NCBI GenBank assembly: GCA_943332615.1
Contig: CALQQB010000009.1
Span: 1 to 64,000 of the forward strand
Reading direction: 5' to 3'
Source of the DNA: Phenylobacterium deserti
GTDB taxonomy: Bacteria; Pseudomonadota; Alphaproteobacteria; Caulobacterales; Caulobacteraceae
DNA: 64,000 nt
The notes beneath the pieces were generated by a model that was not told the DNA's origin, searched no databases, and was given only the letters and a program-made list of their open reading frames with translations. Both the position numbers and the translations under genes were made by a program. This document shows positions 35,443-43,195 of this stretch, in pieces (the first letter of the stretch is position 1; each line of letters begins with the position of its first letter).

Positions 35443-36849
35443 CTAGGTTTCGAACAAGCCCGCGAAGCGATCGCGCAGCAGGTTCTTCTGCACCTTGCCC
35501 ATGGCGTTGCGGGGCAGTTCGTCCACGAACACGATGCGTTTGGGGGCCTTGTAGGCCGCCAACTGCCGGCGGGCCTCGGCGATCATCGCCGCCTCGTCGC
35601 CCTCGCCCATCACCACCGCCACCACGCCCTCGCCGAAATCCCTGTGCGGAACGCCGACCACTGCGCTCTCGATGACGCCCGCCAGTTCGTCGAGCACCAG
35701 CTCGACCTCCTTGGGATAGACGTTGTAGCCGCCCGAGATGATCAGGTCCTTGGCCCGCCCGGAGATCCACACCCGGCCATCCGCGTCCCGGTGGCCGACA
35801 TCGCCGGTGATGAAAAACCCGTCCGCCGTGAACTCCTCCGCCGTCTTCTCCGGCATCCGCCAGTAGGCCGAGAACACCGACCGCCCGCGAATCTCGATTA
35901 CGCCGGTCTCCTCACCGCCGCCGATCCGCAGTTCCACGCCGGGCAGCGGGTAGCCGACCGAGCCCCCGATCCGATCGCCCTCCAGCGGGTTGGTGGTGAT
36001 GATTACCGCCTCGCTCATCCCGTAGCGCTCCAGGATCCGCTGGCCGGCTCGCTCCTCGAACTCCGCAAAGGTCGAGGGCAGCAACGGCGCCGAGCCGCAG
36101 ATGAACACTCGCACCCCGTCGGCCTTGGCCCGCGTGAACCCAGGACTAGCCAGCAGGCGGGTGTAAAACGTCGGCACCCCCATCATCACCGTCGCCCGGT
36201 CTAGCCCGGCCAACACCTCGGCGTCGGTGAACTTCGGCAGCCAGACCATCGGCGCCCCGCTCAGCAGCGCGCAGTGCAGGGCCACGAACAGCCCGTGGAC
36301 GTGGAAGATCGGCAGGGCGTGCAGCAGCACGTCGTCGGGGGTGAACGCCCACGCCTCATGCAGCGCCAGCGCATTGGCCGCCAGCGCCCCGTGGCTCAGC
36401 ATCGCGCCCTTGGAACGCCCGGTCGTCCCCGACGTATAGATCAACGAGGCCAGGTCGCCGGCCCCACGCGGCACAGCGGCCACCAGCGGCGCAGCCGAGC
36501 CAGCCTCGCGAACCCAGGCCGGCGGATCGGTCACGAACACCTTCGGCTCGGCGTCGCCCAGGAAGTAGTCCACCTCGCTGGCCGTATAGGCCGGGTTCAG
36601 CGGCAGGAAGACCGCCCCGGCCTTCAGCACGCCCAGGTAGACCATGATCGCCTCGGCCGATTTCTCAGCCTGCAGCGCCACCCGGTCGCCGGGCATGACG
36701 CCCTCGGCCACCAGGCGGCCCGCCACCTGCGCCGCCCCAGCTTCGAGTTCGCCATAGCTGATCGCCGAGCCGTCGCTCAGCAGGAAGCAGGGCTTCGATC
36801 GGTCCGCCGGAAATCGGCTGGCCAGCAGGTCATAGAGGTTCGCGCTCAT
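35443..36849 (-). CDS. AMP-dependent acyl-CoA synthetase, malonyl-CoA synthetase-like
   Basis: A 468-residue adenylate-forming ligase that activates a carboxylic acid through acyl-AMP to acyl-CoA. LIYTSGTTGRSKGAMLSH is the phosphate-binding motif (about residue 140), ERYGMSEA the A5 motif, GDVGHRDADGRVWISGRAKD the A7/A8 region, and RNAMGKVQKN holds the catalytic A10 Lys. The relatively short length and ERYGMSE resemble MatB-type malonyl-CoA synthetases, but the substrate is only inferred. The ATG lies inside one arm of the inverted 58-bp element, so its Shine-Dalgarno (AGGGAGGG) can be paired in a hairpin. First gene of a four-gene operon. Confidence 0.9.
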   Translation of the reverse strand: MSANLYDLLASRFPADRSKPCFLLSDGSAISYGELEAGAAQVAGRLVAEGVMPGDRVALQAEKSAEAIMVYLGVLKAGAVFLPLNPAYTASEVDYFLGDAEPKVFVTDPPAWVREAGSAAPLVAAVPRGAGDLASLIYTSGTTGRSKGAMLSHGALAANALALHEAWAFTPDDVLLHALPIFHVHGLFVALHCALLSGAPMVWLPKFTDAEVLAGLDRATVMMGVPTFYTRLLASPGFTRAKADGVRVFICGSAPLLPSTFAEFEERAGQRILERYGMSEAVIITTNPLEGDRIGGSVGYPLPGVELRIGGGEETGVIEIRGRSVFSAYWRMPEKTAEEFTADGFFITGDVGHRDADGRVWISGRAKDLIISGGYNVYPKEVELVLDELAGVIESAVVGVPHRDFGEGVVAVVMGEGDEAAMIAEARRQLAAYKAPKRIVFVDELPRNAMGKVQKNLLRDRFAGLFET

Positions 36850-36904
36850 ATCCCTCCCTTAATGGGGAGGGACAGGCGGCGAAAGCCGCCAGGGTGGGGA
36901 GGCC
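36847..36904 (-). promoter_or_regulatory. 58-bp two-hairpin leader element (left copy)
   Basis: Read on the minus strand, this contains hairpin 1 (GGCGGC, TTTC, GCCGCC) and hairpin 2 (TCCCTCCC, CATTAA, GGGAGGGA), then one base and the ATG of the ligase gene. Hairpin 2 contains the Shine-Dalgarno, so folding would hide it. It is an inverted copy of 36963-37020. Confidence 0.7.
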
Positions 36905-36962
36905 GCGAGCCGACGCGACATCTCAGCAGGCCCGCCAATCCCAACGGCGTCATTCCGGCCCA

Positions 36963-37020
36963 GGCTTCCCCACCCTGCTCGCTTTCGCGAGCTGTCCCTC
37001 CCCATTAAGGGAGGGATATG
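36963..37020 (+). promoter_or_regulatory. 58-bp two-hairpin leader element (right copy)
   Basis: Same element as 36847-36904 in opposite orientation; the last 28 bases are identical in both. Hairpin 1 is GCTCGC, TTTC, GCGAGC here. It differs from the left copy at three positions on each side, all of which keep pairing. The Shine-Dalgarno in hairpin 2 leads directly to the amidase ATG at 37018. Confidence 0.7.
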
Positions 37021-38295
37021 AACGCCGACGACGCCCTCGCCCGCATCCGCCGCTACGATCCCCGCCTGAAGGCCTTCGTGCGGGTGTTCGACCCGCCGTT
37101 GATGGGCGAGACCGCCGATGGGCCGGTCGTGGCCATCAAGGACCTGTTCGACGTCGAAGGCGTCCCCACCGGCGGCGGCGGCCAGATCCCGCTGGACCCG
37201 AGGCCCGTGCGGCATGCCCTGGTTGTCGAGCGTCTGCTGGAGGCCGGCTGCACCCTCATCGGCAAGACCCACACCGTGGAGTTGGCCTACGGCGGCTGGG
37301 GCACGAACCGGGCCGTTGGCGCCCCCTGGAACCCCTGGGACGCCGCCACGCATCGCGCGCCCGGCGGCTCCTCCTCCGGTTCGGCCGTCGCGGTGGCCGC
37401 CGGCCTCTGCGACGCGGCGCTGGGCAGCGACACCGGCGGGTCGGTGCGCATCCCGGCCGCCGTCTGCGGCGTGGTCGGCCTGAAGCCCGGCCGCGGCCTG
37501 GTCAGCCTGACCGGCGTCCACCCGCTCGCGCCGGCCCTGGACACCGTCGGCGTCCTGGCTCGCGACGTCGCCACCGCCGCCCGCGTCCTGGCGATCATCT
37601 CCGGCCCCGACGGAGCGACCGCCACCCGCGGCCCGTTCGACGCCGAGTCCGCGCTCAAGACCGACGTCAGAGGCAGCCGCCTCGCCGCCATCCCTCTCGA
37701 CGGCTTGGGCGAGGTCGATCCGGAGGTCGCCCGCCTCTACCTCGAGGCGCTCGACCGCTTCCGCGCCGCCGGCGTCACCATCGAGATGGTCCAGCCGCCG
37801 CAGGCCCTGGAGGAGTCGTTCACGCCCAACGGCCTGCTGATGGCCGGCGAGGGCTGGCGCATCTGGAAGGATCGCATCCAGCGCCACGGAGAGGTCATGG
37901 ACCCCTGGATCGTCCGCCGCTTTGAAGCCGGCCGCGCGGTCTCCGACGAGCGCCTCGCCGAGGTCCATCTGCAGCGCGCGGCGGGCCAGCGGATGTTCCA
38001 CGCCTGGCTCGCCGACTGGGACGGCCTGCTTTCGCCCTCCTGCCCGATCCCCGCCCCGCCGCTGGCCGACATCGACGAGACCACCTCCCCGCTCAGCCGC
38101 CTGACCCGCGCCGCCAACTACCTCGACCTGCCGGGGATCAGCGTCCCTTGCGGCCTTACCGACGAGGGCCTTCCCGTCGGCCTCCAGGTCCTCGGTCGAC
38201 CATGCGACGAGGCCGCCGTTGTCGCCCTGGGCGCCGCCTACGAGGCCGTCAGCGGCTGGAACGGCCGCAGCCCCGACCTCACGGGTTTCGACTAA
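37018..38295 (+). CDS. Amidase (amidase-signature family)
   Basis: A 425-residue amide hydrolase. The Ser-cisSer-Lys triad can be placed: Lys41 in VVAIKDLFDVEG, cis-Ser118 in PGGSSSGSAVAVAAG and nucleophile Ser142 in SDTGGSVRIPAAVCG, with the usual spacing of 24 residues between the serines. The C-terminal LPGISVPCGLTDEGLPVGLQVLG is also typical. Its start codon ends the right 58-bp leader element. It is divergent from the ligase operon and overlaps the converging PAP2 gene by 4 bp. Substrate unknown. Confidence 0.94.
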   Translation: MNADDALARIRRYDPRLKAFVRVFDPPLMGETADGPVVAIKDLFDVEGVPTGGGGQIPLDPRPVRHALVVERLLEAGCTLIGKTHTVELAYGGWGTNRAVGAPWNPWDAATHRAPGGSSSGSAVAVAAGLCDAALGSDTGGSVRIPAAVCGVVGLKPGRGLVSLTGVHPLAPALDTVGVLARDVATAARVLAIISGPDGATATRGPFDAESALKTDVRGSRLAAIPLDGLGEVDPEVARLYLEALDRFRAAGVTIEMVQPPQALEESFTPNGLLMAGEGWRIWKDRIQRHGEVMDPWIVRRFEAGRAVSDERLAEVHLQRAAGQRMFHAWLADWDGLLSPSCPIPAPPLADIDETTSPLSRLTRAANYLDLPGISVPCGLTDEGLPVGLQVLGRPCDEAAVVALGAAYEAVSGWNGRSPDLTGFD

Positions 38296-39002
38296 TCGCC
38301 GCGCGCTTGGCCGCCCATCGCCCGCAGCGCGACCCAGCCCGCCAGCGCCCAGGTCGCTCCCAGGCACCAGCCCGCCAGCACGTCACTGGGCCAGTGGACT
38401 CCCAGATAGACCCGGCTGAAGCCCACGCCCACCAGCACCAGGCCGGCCAGGGAATAGGCCAGCGCCTTGGTCCGCCGCCGGGTTTCCAGGCTGGCCACCA
38501 GCATGGCGAGCGTCAGGTAGGTGGCGGCCGACAGGGTCGAGTGCCCGCTCGGAAAGCTGCCGGAGTAGACATAGACCTCGTGGGGCACGAGGTCGGGCCG
38601 CGGCCGATGGTAGAATGACTTGGTCGTCTCGCTGGAAATCCAGGCCAGCGCGACCGCGGCAGCCATCACAAGGGCCTGGCGGTGTCGTTTGTGGAACAGG
38701 AAGGCCAGCACTGCGACGATTGTCACGACGATCACCAAGGTCGTGCCGCCGAGCGCGGTGACGTCGCGCACCGCCTCCTCAAGGCCCTTGGACCCGATCG
38801 GATTGTTGGCGTCGCCGGGCGTACGCAAGAGCAGCAACAGTCGGCGATCGATCGTCAGGGTCTCGCCATCGGCCATCTCGCCGGCGATGTTCAGGAATGC
38901 CCACAGCGCGCCCGCCGCCAAGCCGACACCGGCCAGGACGCCAGCCTCGAAACGTTGCACCAGCCGCCAAAGGCGGCCGCGGGCCGGCGTGTCGTCAGTC
39001 AT
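38292..39002 (-). CDS. PAP2-family phosphatase, integral membrane
   Basis: A 236-residue membrane phosphatase of the phosphatidic acid phosphatase type 2 family. Catalytic motifs are KSFYHRPRP (KxxxxxxRP), SFPSGHSTLS (PSGH) and SRVYLGVHWPSDVLAGW (SRxxxxxHxxxD). Five or six hydrophobic helices surround them (GVGLAAGALWAFLNIAG, TLVIVVTIVAVLAFLF and others). Such enzymes dephosphorylate lipid phosphates such as undecaprenyl pyrophosphate or phosphatidate on the periplasmic side. Monocistronic, convergent with the amidase gene. Confidence 0.93.
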   Translation of the reverse strand: MTDDTPARGRLWRLVQRFEAGVLAGVGLAAGALWAFLNIAGEMADGETLTIDRRLLLLLRTPGDANNPIGSKGLEEAVRDVTALGGTTLVIVVTIVAVLAFLFHKRHRQALVMAAAVALAWISSETTKSFYHRPRPDLVPHEVYVYSGSFPSGHSTLSAATYLTLAMLVASLETRRRTKALAYSLAGLVLVGVGFSRVYLGVHWPSDVLAGWCLGATWALAGWVALRAMGGQARGD

Positions 39003-39050
39003 TGCTGAAGGCTAAGGCCGCCCAAAGGTCACCACAATCGGGCAGAAGGC

Positions 39051-39233
39051 TCAGGCAGTTGCGCCGATATCCGCGCCAGCCTGGCGAAACGTGCGCTCGA
39101 CCGCCGCCTGGGCGGCAGCCTGGCTCGGGAGGTCGCCATCGGCCACCGTCACACCGTCCTCATCGTAGACGCACCAGCGCCAGCCGTTTTCGGCCTGACT
39201 GAGCGAATAAGCCAACGAGCACATCTCACGCAT
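39051..39233 (-). CDS. Small conserved-looking hypothetical protein
   Basis: A 60-residue protein beginning MREMCSLAYSLSQAENGWRW and containing VYDEDGVTVADGD, then an Ala-rich helix with RTFRQAGADI. The WxWxVYDEDG pattern suggests a small two- or three-strand beta unit followed by a helix. The open frame extends to 39314, but that part is Cys-rich and non-coding in character. No function can be given. Confidence 0.55.
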   Translation of the reverse strand: MREMCSLAYSLSQAENGWRWCVYDEDGVTVADGDLPSQAAAQAAVERTFRQAGADIGATA

Positions 39234-39344
39234 GTCCGTACTCCTACGAGCCCAAGACTGGTTGAACTCGCAGCAAAGCAGGAGGTTTCGCACTGCACAA
39301 CACGATTCCCGCATTTGCGAGACGGGTTCGCCTGATGCGCGATT

Positions 39345-40487
39345 TCAGGCGTCGTCCAGAAGGGTCCTGCCCGCGTCGCGCGCAGCGCTGCAACCCGTGA
39401 GGATCATGGCCACGGCCAGTTCGGCGCGCAGGATGTCCAGCATCCGCGCGACCTGCGGCTGGCCGCCCGCCCCCAGCGCCCAGGCCCAGGCGCGGCCGAC
39501 GAAAACCGCCTTCGCCCCCAGCGCCAATGCCTTCAGCACGTCGAGGCCTGAACGCACCCCACCGTCCATGTAGACCTCAAGGTCGCCGCCCACCGCGTCG
39601 GCGATCCGCGGCAGGGCCGCGATCGACGACTTCACCCCATCCAACTGCCGGCCGCCGTGGTTGGACACTACCAGCCCCTGGGCGCCGGCCTTCACTGCAG
39701 CCTTGGCGTCCTCGACGTCCAGCACGCCCTTGATCACGATCGGCCCGTCCCAGTGCTCCCGCACCCAGTCGATATCGGCCCAGGTCACCGAGCGATCGAA
39801 GTTCCGCGAGATCCAGGCCAGATAGTCGGTGACCTTGCTGCCGCCCTGCACGGCGGCCTGCACATTGCCCAGGCTGTGCGGCTTGCCGCCCATGAACAGA
39901 TCCCAGGTCCAGCCGGGGTGCAGCACGCCATCCTTCGCCTGGGTCAGGGCCGTCCGCAGCTTCGTGCCCCCGGTGAAGCCGGACCGCACGTCGCGGTAGC
40001 GCGAGCCTGGCAGCGGCAGATCCACGGTGAACATCAGCACCGGGCACCCGGCCGCCTTCGCCCGGCCCAGCAGCGCTTTCATGTAGCCACGGTCCTTCAG
40101 CATGTAGAGCTGGAACCAGGGCGGCGTCCCCGTCGCGGCGACTTCCTCGATCGAACAGACGCTGACCGTGGAGAGGCAGAAGGGCACGCCCGCCCCGGCC
40201 GCCGCCTGCGCCGCCTGGGTCTCGCCGCGACGGGCGTACATGCCCGCCATCCCCACCGGCGACAGGCCCACCGGCATCTTCATCGTCTGGCCGAGGGTCT
40301 CGACGGTCATGTCGATGGCGCTCATGTCGCGCATCACCCGCTGGCGCAGCGCGATCGCCTCCATGTCGGCTACGTTTCGCCGCAGCGTCTCCTCGGCATA
40401 GGAGCCGCCGTCGATATATTCGAAGAAGATGTGCGGCAGCCGCCGACGCGCCAGCTCGCGAAAGTCCGAGACCGAAGCCGCGCGCAT
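39345..40487 (-). CDS. lldD: FMN-dependent alpha-hydroxy acid dehydrogenase (L-lactate dehydrogenase)
   Basis: A 380-residue flavoenzyme oxidising L-lactate or a similar 2-hydroxy acid to the keto acid, usually at the inner membrane face. SVSDFRELARRRLPHIFFEYIDGGSYAE shows the family N-terminus, PVGLSPVGMAGMYARRGE the FMN region, and QGLVVSNHGGRQLDG the active-site SNHGGRQ with catalytic His and substrate-binding Arg. Start 40487 (MRAASVSDF) fits family length better than 40511. Lactate is the likeliest substrate, but mandelate or glycolate cannot be excluded. No lldP or lldR neighbour. Confidence 0.88.
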   Translation of the reverse strand: MRAASVSDFRELARRRLPHIFFEYIDGGSYAEETLRRNVADMEAIALRQRVMRDMSAIDMTVETLGQTMKMPVGLSPVGMAGMYARRGETQAAQAAAGAGVPFCLSTVSVCSIEEVAATGTPPWFQLYMLKDRGYMKALLGRAKAAGCPVLMFTVDLPLPGSRYRDVRSGFTGGTKLRTALTQAKDGVLHPGWTWDLFMGGKPHSLGNVQAAVQGGSKVTDYLAWISRNFDRSVTWADIDWVREHWDGPIVIKGVLDVEDAKAAVKAGAQGLVVSNHGGRQLDGVKSSIAALPRIADAVGGDLEVYMDGGVRSGLDVLKALALGAKAVFVGRAWAWALGAGGQPQVARMLDILRAELAVAMILTGCSAARDAGRTLLDDA

Positions 40488-40547
40488 CTTAAAGAGCCCT
40501 CCCCGCCGCACGGCTTATGTGAAGCCCGCCGCGACAGGGTGCAAGCG

Positions 40548-41300
40548 TCAGACGGTGGCCGTCGCCGTCGCGGCCGGCGGCGCGGGCGCCCGGTTGAGCG
40601 TGATCCAGACCTGGTAGCCGCGGGCCAACACTTGGCCCTCGCCATCGTAGAGCGCCACGCCGGAGATCTTCTTCCGCCCGCTGGCCTCGATCGGCCAGGC
40701 CAGGACGACGTAGTCCTCACCGGCCCGGACCGGGGCCGTGACCTCGCCGGTCATGGTGCCTAGCAGGCCGCCCGGCCGCCCTTCCGTCTCGATCCAGGCG
40801 AAGATGCCGGGGCAGTCCAGCGCCGCCCACACGATCTCCGAGGCGACCACGCCGCCCGCGTCCGCGAAATCGGCATGCGGGGTCCAGACACAGGCGACCA
40901 CGCCGGGCGCCGCGCCTTCCAGCTGGCCGGGCAGGACGCGCAGACCATCCTCGCGGGTCACGCCGCAGGTGAAGCACGGCGGGTGCACCTCTTTCTGGAA
41001 GGCGAGGCTGCGCGCTCCAGCGGCGCGAGCCGCCTCAAGGCTGGGCGCAGGCGGGGGCTCCGGCAGCGCCTGGGTCGCGGGGCCTGCCTGGCCGATCAGC
41101 ACATCGGCGTCGCCGGTTAGCGTGTTAACGCCGTCGCGGCTCTGAAGAGCGAGGTCCGTATCCAGCGGCGGCGGCGCCCGCAGCATAGCGGTCACCGGTC
41201 CTTCCAGCCCCTTGGCCAGGACACCGCACACATAGCCGCCGTTGCCAGAATTCGGCGGGCCGCGGAATTGGCGGCCGATCACGATCTTGCTCAAAATCAA
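40548..41300 (-). CDS. Hotdog/thioesterase-like protein of unknown substrate
   Basis: About 250 residues. The recognisable motif is HPPCFTCGVTREDGLRVLPG near the centre, a CxxCG-type segment seen in PaaI/hotdog-like proteins, followed by EIVWAALDCPGIFAW and LLGTMTGEV, consistent with a second hotdog half. No ATG is suitably placed: the frame opens far upstream but overlaps an opposite-strand gene, so a TTG start near 41294-41300 is inferred. It lies 60 bp upstream of lldD on the same strand. Confidence 0.65.
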   Translation of the reverse strand: MILSKIVIGRQFRGPPNSGNGGYVCGVLAKGLEGPVTAMLRAPPPLDTDLALQSRDGVNTLTGDADVLIGQAGPATQALPEPPPAPSLEAARAAGARSLAFQKEVHPPCFTCGVTREDGLRVLPGQLEGAAPGVVACVWTPHADFADAGGVVASEIVWAALDCPGIFAWIETEGRPGGLLGTMTGEVTAPVRAGEDYVVLAWPIEASGRKKISGVALYDGEGQVLARGYQVWITLNRAPAPPAATATATV

Positions 41301-41466
41301 AAGCCCATTTGGAAATGCATCGAATGAATAGGGGCGCTTTCTCACGCTTCCCTGGCGCCATGGAAGCCAAAAACCGTCATGCCCGTTGGACGTGACCATC
41401 GGGCGCGCTAAAGGGGCTGTAGCAGAGACCGCCGCCAGCGGAATCGGCAGGACCTCTTCGACGGAG

Positions 41467-41805
41467 ATGATGGTGAGCGACCGGATCGAACGACCCTGGG
41501 CCCTGATGCGCCACCACGCGGGCTGGGCCGACGTGTTCCATATCGACAGCGAAGCGTCCGACTCGATCACCGGCTTCTATCCGGACCGCGAAAGCGTCGG
41601 CCCGCCGGTGACCTATTCCACTCGCGCCGTGCTCGCCCGCTACCTCACGATCGAGGCCGCCCGCGCCGCGCGCGAAGGCGCGGTCTCAGAATGGCGCAAG
41701 CATGACGCGGGCGTGCGTGACGCCGAGGTCGCACTGCGGGCCGCCGAGAAGCTGCGCGAAGACGCCTGGCTCGACTCGCTCCGCGACGCCGCCGTACGCG
41801 GCTGA
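41467..41805 (+). CDS. Hypothetical protein
   Basis: A 112-residue protein starting MMVSDRIERPWALM (or at the adjacent second Met, 41470, which has CGGAG just upstream). Residues 10-50 look like a small beta-rich unit (WADVFHIDSEASDSITGFYP), and the C-terminal 60 residues form a charged Ala/Glu/Arg helix. Codon bias is like the neighbouring genes. No family recognised. Confidence 0.6.
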   Translation: MMVSDRIERPWALMRHHAGWADVFHIDSEASDSITGFYPDRESVGPPVTYSTRAVLARYLTIEAARAAREGAVSEWRKHDAGVRDAEVALRAAEKLREDAWLDSLRDAAVRG

Positions 41806-41925
41806 CGTATCTTTGACAGGCGCGCGCCCTGCTGAGCCGCCTCGGCCAGCAGGCCGATGCCGTCGGCGTACTTGGCCAGGCGTTCACGCGCCGGCCAGGC
41901 GGGGATTCGAAACCGTCCTGAAGAC
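41806..41925 (-). pseudogene. Short coding-like remnant
   Basis: On the minus strand one frame reads FRIPAWPARERLAKY, ADGIGLLAEAAQQGARL, SKI with strongly GC-ending codons, unlike random sequence. It has no start codon of its own, lies just after the sugar-transferase stop in a different frame, and runs into the antisense of the next gene. It may be the tail of a lost gene. No family recognised. Confidence 0.3.
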
Positions 41926-42489
41926 TTAGTGGCTGACGCCCCGCCCGGTGACCGCCGCCAGGGCCGTGGCGGCGATGATCCGCAGGTCGAAGGCGAACGA
42001 CATCCGCTCCAGATACTCGCGGTCCAGTCGGACTTTTTCCGGGATCGGCAACTCATCCCGGCCGTTGACCTGCGCCCAGCCGGTGACCCCCGGACGCAGT
42101 CGCTCCACCCCGGCTTCGGTGCGCAGGCCGATCAGGTCGGCCTGGCTGTGCAGCGCCGGACGCGGGCCCACCAAGCTCATGTCGCCAGCAAACACGCTCC
42201 ACAATTGCGGCAGCTCATCCAGGCTGGAGCGGCGCAGGAACCGGCCCAGCGGCGTGATCCAGCGGCCAGGGTCCTCCAGCAGATGGGTGGCCACGTCTGG
42301 CGTGTCGGTCCGCATGGTGCGAAACTTTGGCATGGCGAAGGCGCGGTTGCCCCGTCCCACCCGCATCGACCAGTGGATCGCCGGTCCCGGGCTGTCGAGC
42401 CGCACCGCCAGCGCAACGCCGAGCAGCAGCGGCCAGCCCACCAGCAGGCCTGCGAAGGACACGGCGATGTCGAAGGCCCGTTTCAGCAC
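41926..42489 (-). CDS. Bacterial sugar transferase (monotopic phosphoglycosyl transferase)
   Basis: A 187-residue enzyme that transfers a sugar phosphate to a polyprenyl phosphate carrier, the first step of a surface polysaccharide or glycan. KRAFDIAVSFAGLLVGWPLL is the re-entrant membrane helix, FAMPKFRTM the basic core, SSLDELPQLWSV the catalytic Asp-Glu dyad, and GDMSLVGPRPAL and PGVTGWAQVNGR further signatures. It is the short, catalytic-domain-only form without the N-terminal multi-helix region of WbaP. No other glycan genes are adjacent. Confidence 0.93.
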   Translation of the reverse strand: MLKRAFDIAVSFAGLLVGWPLLLGVALAVRLDSPGPAIHWSMRVGRGNRAFAMPKFRTMRTDTPDVATHLLEDPGRWITPLGRFLRRSSLDELPQLWSVFAGDMSLVGPRPALHSQADLIGLRTEAGVERLRPGVTGWAQVNGRDELPIPEKVRLDREYLERMSFAFDLRIIAATALAAVTGRGVSH

Positions 42490-42526
42490 CGCCTGTTGTT
42501 AGCGCCCGCCGGGCCGATACACCACG

Positions 42527-43126
42527 TCAGGCTTTCGGCGTGGCGGCCTTGCGGGCCTTGGGCTTGGCGGCCGCGAGAGCCTCGGCGGCGGGCGGCTCGA
42601 AGCCCAGCGTCACCTCGGGTTCGGCCCAATCGTAGGGCGCCGGAGCCGCCTCGATCGGCTCAACCTTGGCCTCCAGGCCAGGTTCCGGAGCCAGTTCAAC
42701 AACGGCGTCGGCGACTTCGACCGACGCGGCGGCTTCCACGACGGGCTCTGGCGCCGCCACCGGTTCAGGTTCCGCGACCGACGCGGCTTCAGCCGGGGCG
42801 GCGGACGCGGCGGCCAGGGTCGGGAAGGCATCCGCCACCGGTTCGAGATCGATCGGCCCCGGTTCGGCTTCCGCAAGCACCTCGACCACCTCGTATGGCA
42901 GTTCCGCGATGGCCTCGACCGCCTCAATCAGGGGCTCCAGGGCGGCTGTCGCGGGGGCGAGCATGGCTTCCAGGTTCACCGACCGGGTCCAACGGGTCAT
43001 CCACCAGTAGGCGAGCCCGCCGGCGGCGGCGGCTCCGAAGTAGGCCCAGAGGGGCGAGGCTGCGCCCATCATCACCTGCGGCAGCGCGCGGGCCTCGGGG
43101 GCTTGCGGGGTTTCGACGTCGGCCAT
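42527..43126 (-). CDS. Ala/Glu/Val-rich hypothetical protein with one membrane segment
   Basis: A 199-residue protein. After a 24-residue N-terminus it has one hydrophobic helix (LWAYFGAAAAGGLAYWWM), then a long low-complexity Ala/Glu/Val/Pro-rich region (about 60-175) and a basic Lys/Arg/Ala C-terminal tail (AKPKARKAATPKA). The ATG at 43126 has GGAGG eight bases upstream, a strong Shine-Dalgarno. The composition resembles envelope or nucleoid-tethered proteins, but no function is known. Confidence 0.65.
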   Translation of the reverse strand: MADVETPQAPEARALPQVMMGAASPLWAYFGAAAAGGLAYWWMTRWTRSVNLEAMLAPATAALEPLIEAVEAIAELPYEVVEVLAEAEPGPIDLEPVADAFPTLAAASAAPAEAASVAEPEPVAAPEPVVEAAASVEVADAVVELAPEPGLEAKVEPIEAAPAPYDWAEPEVTLGFEPPAAEALAAAKPKARKAATPKA

Positions 43127-43195
43127 GGGAGACCTCCTGCGGTTCGAGATTGTGCGGTGCAATATAACACCACCCAACGCTTCGCAGTTGCGAAA

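Noticed and set aside
41895..41925. GGTTTCGAATCC-like sequence on the minus strand resembling a tRNA T-loop
   Set aside because: The flanking bases do not pair as a T-stem and no acceptor, D- or anticodon arm can be drawn.
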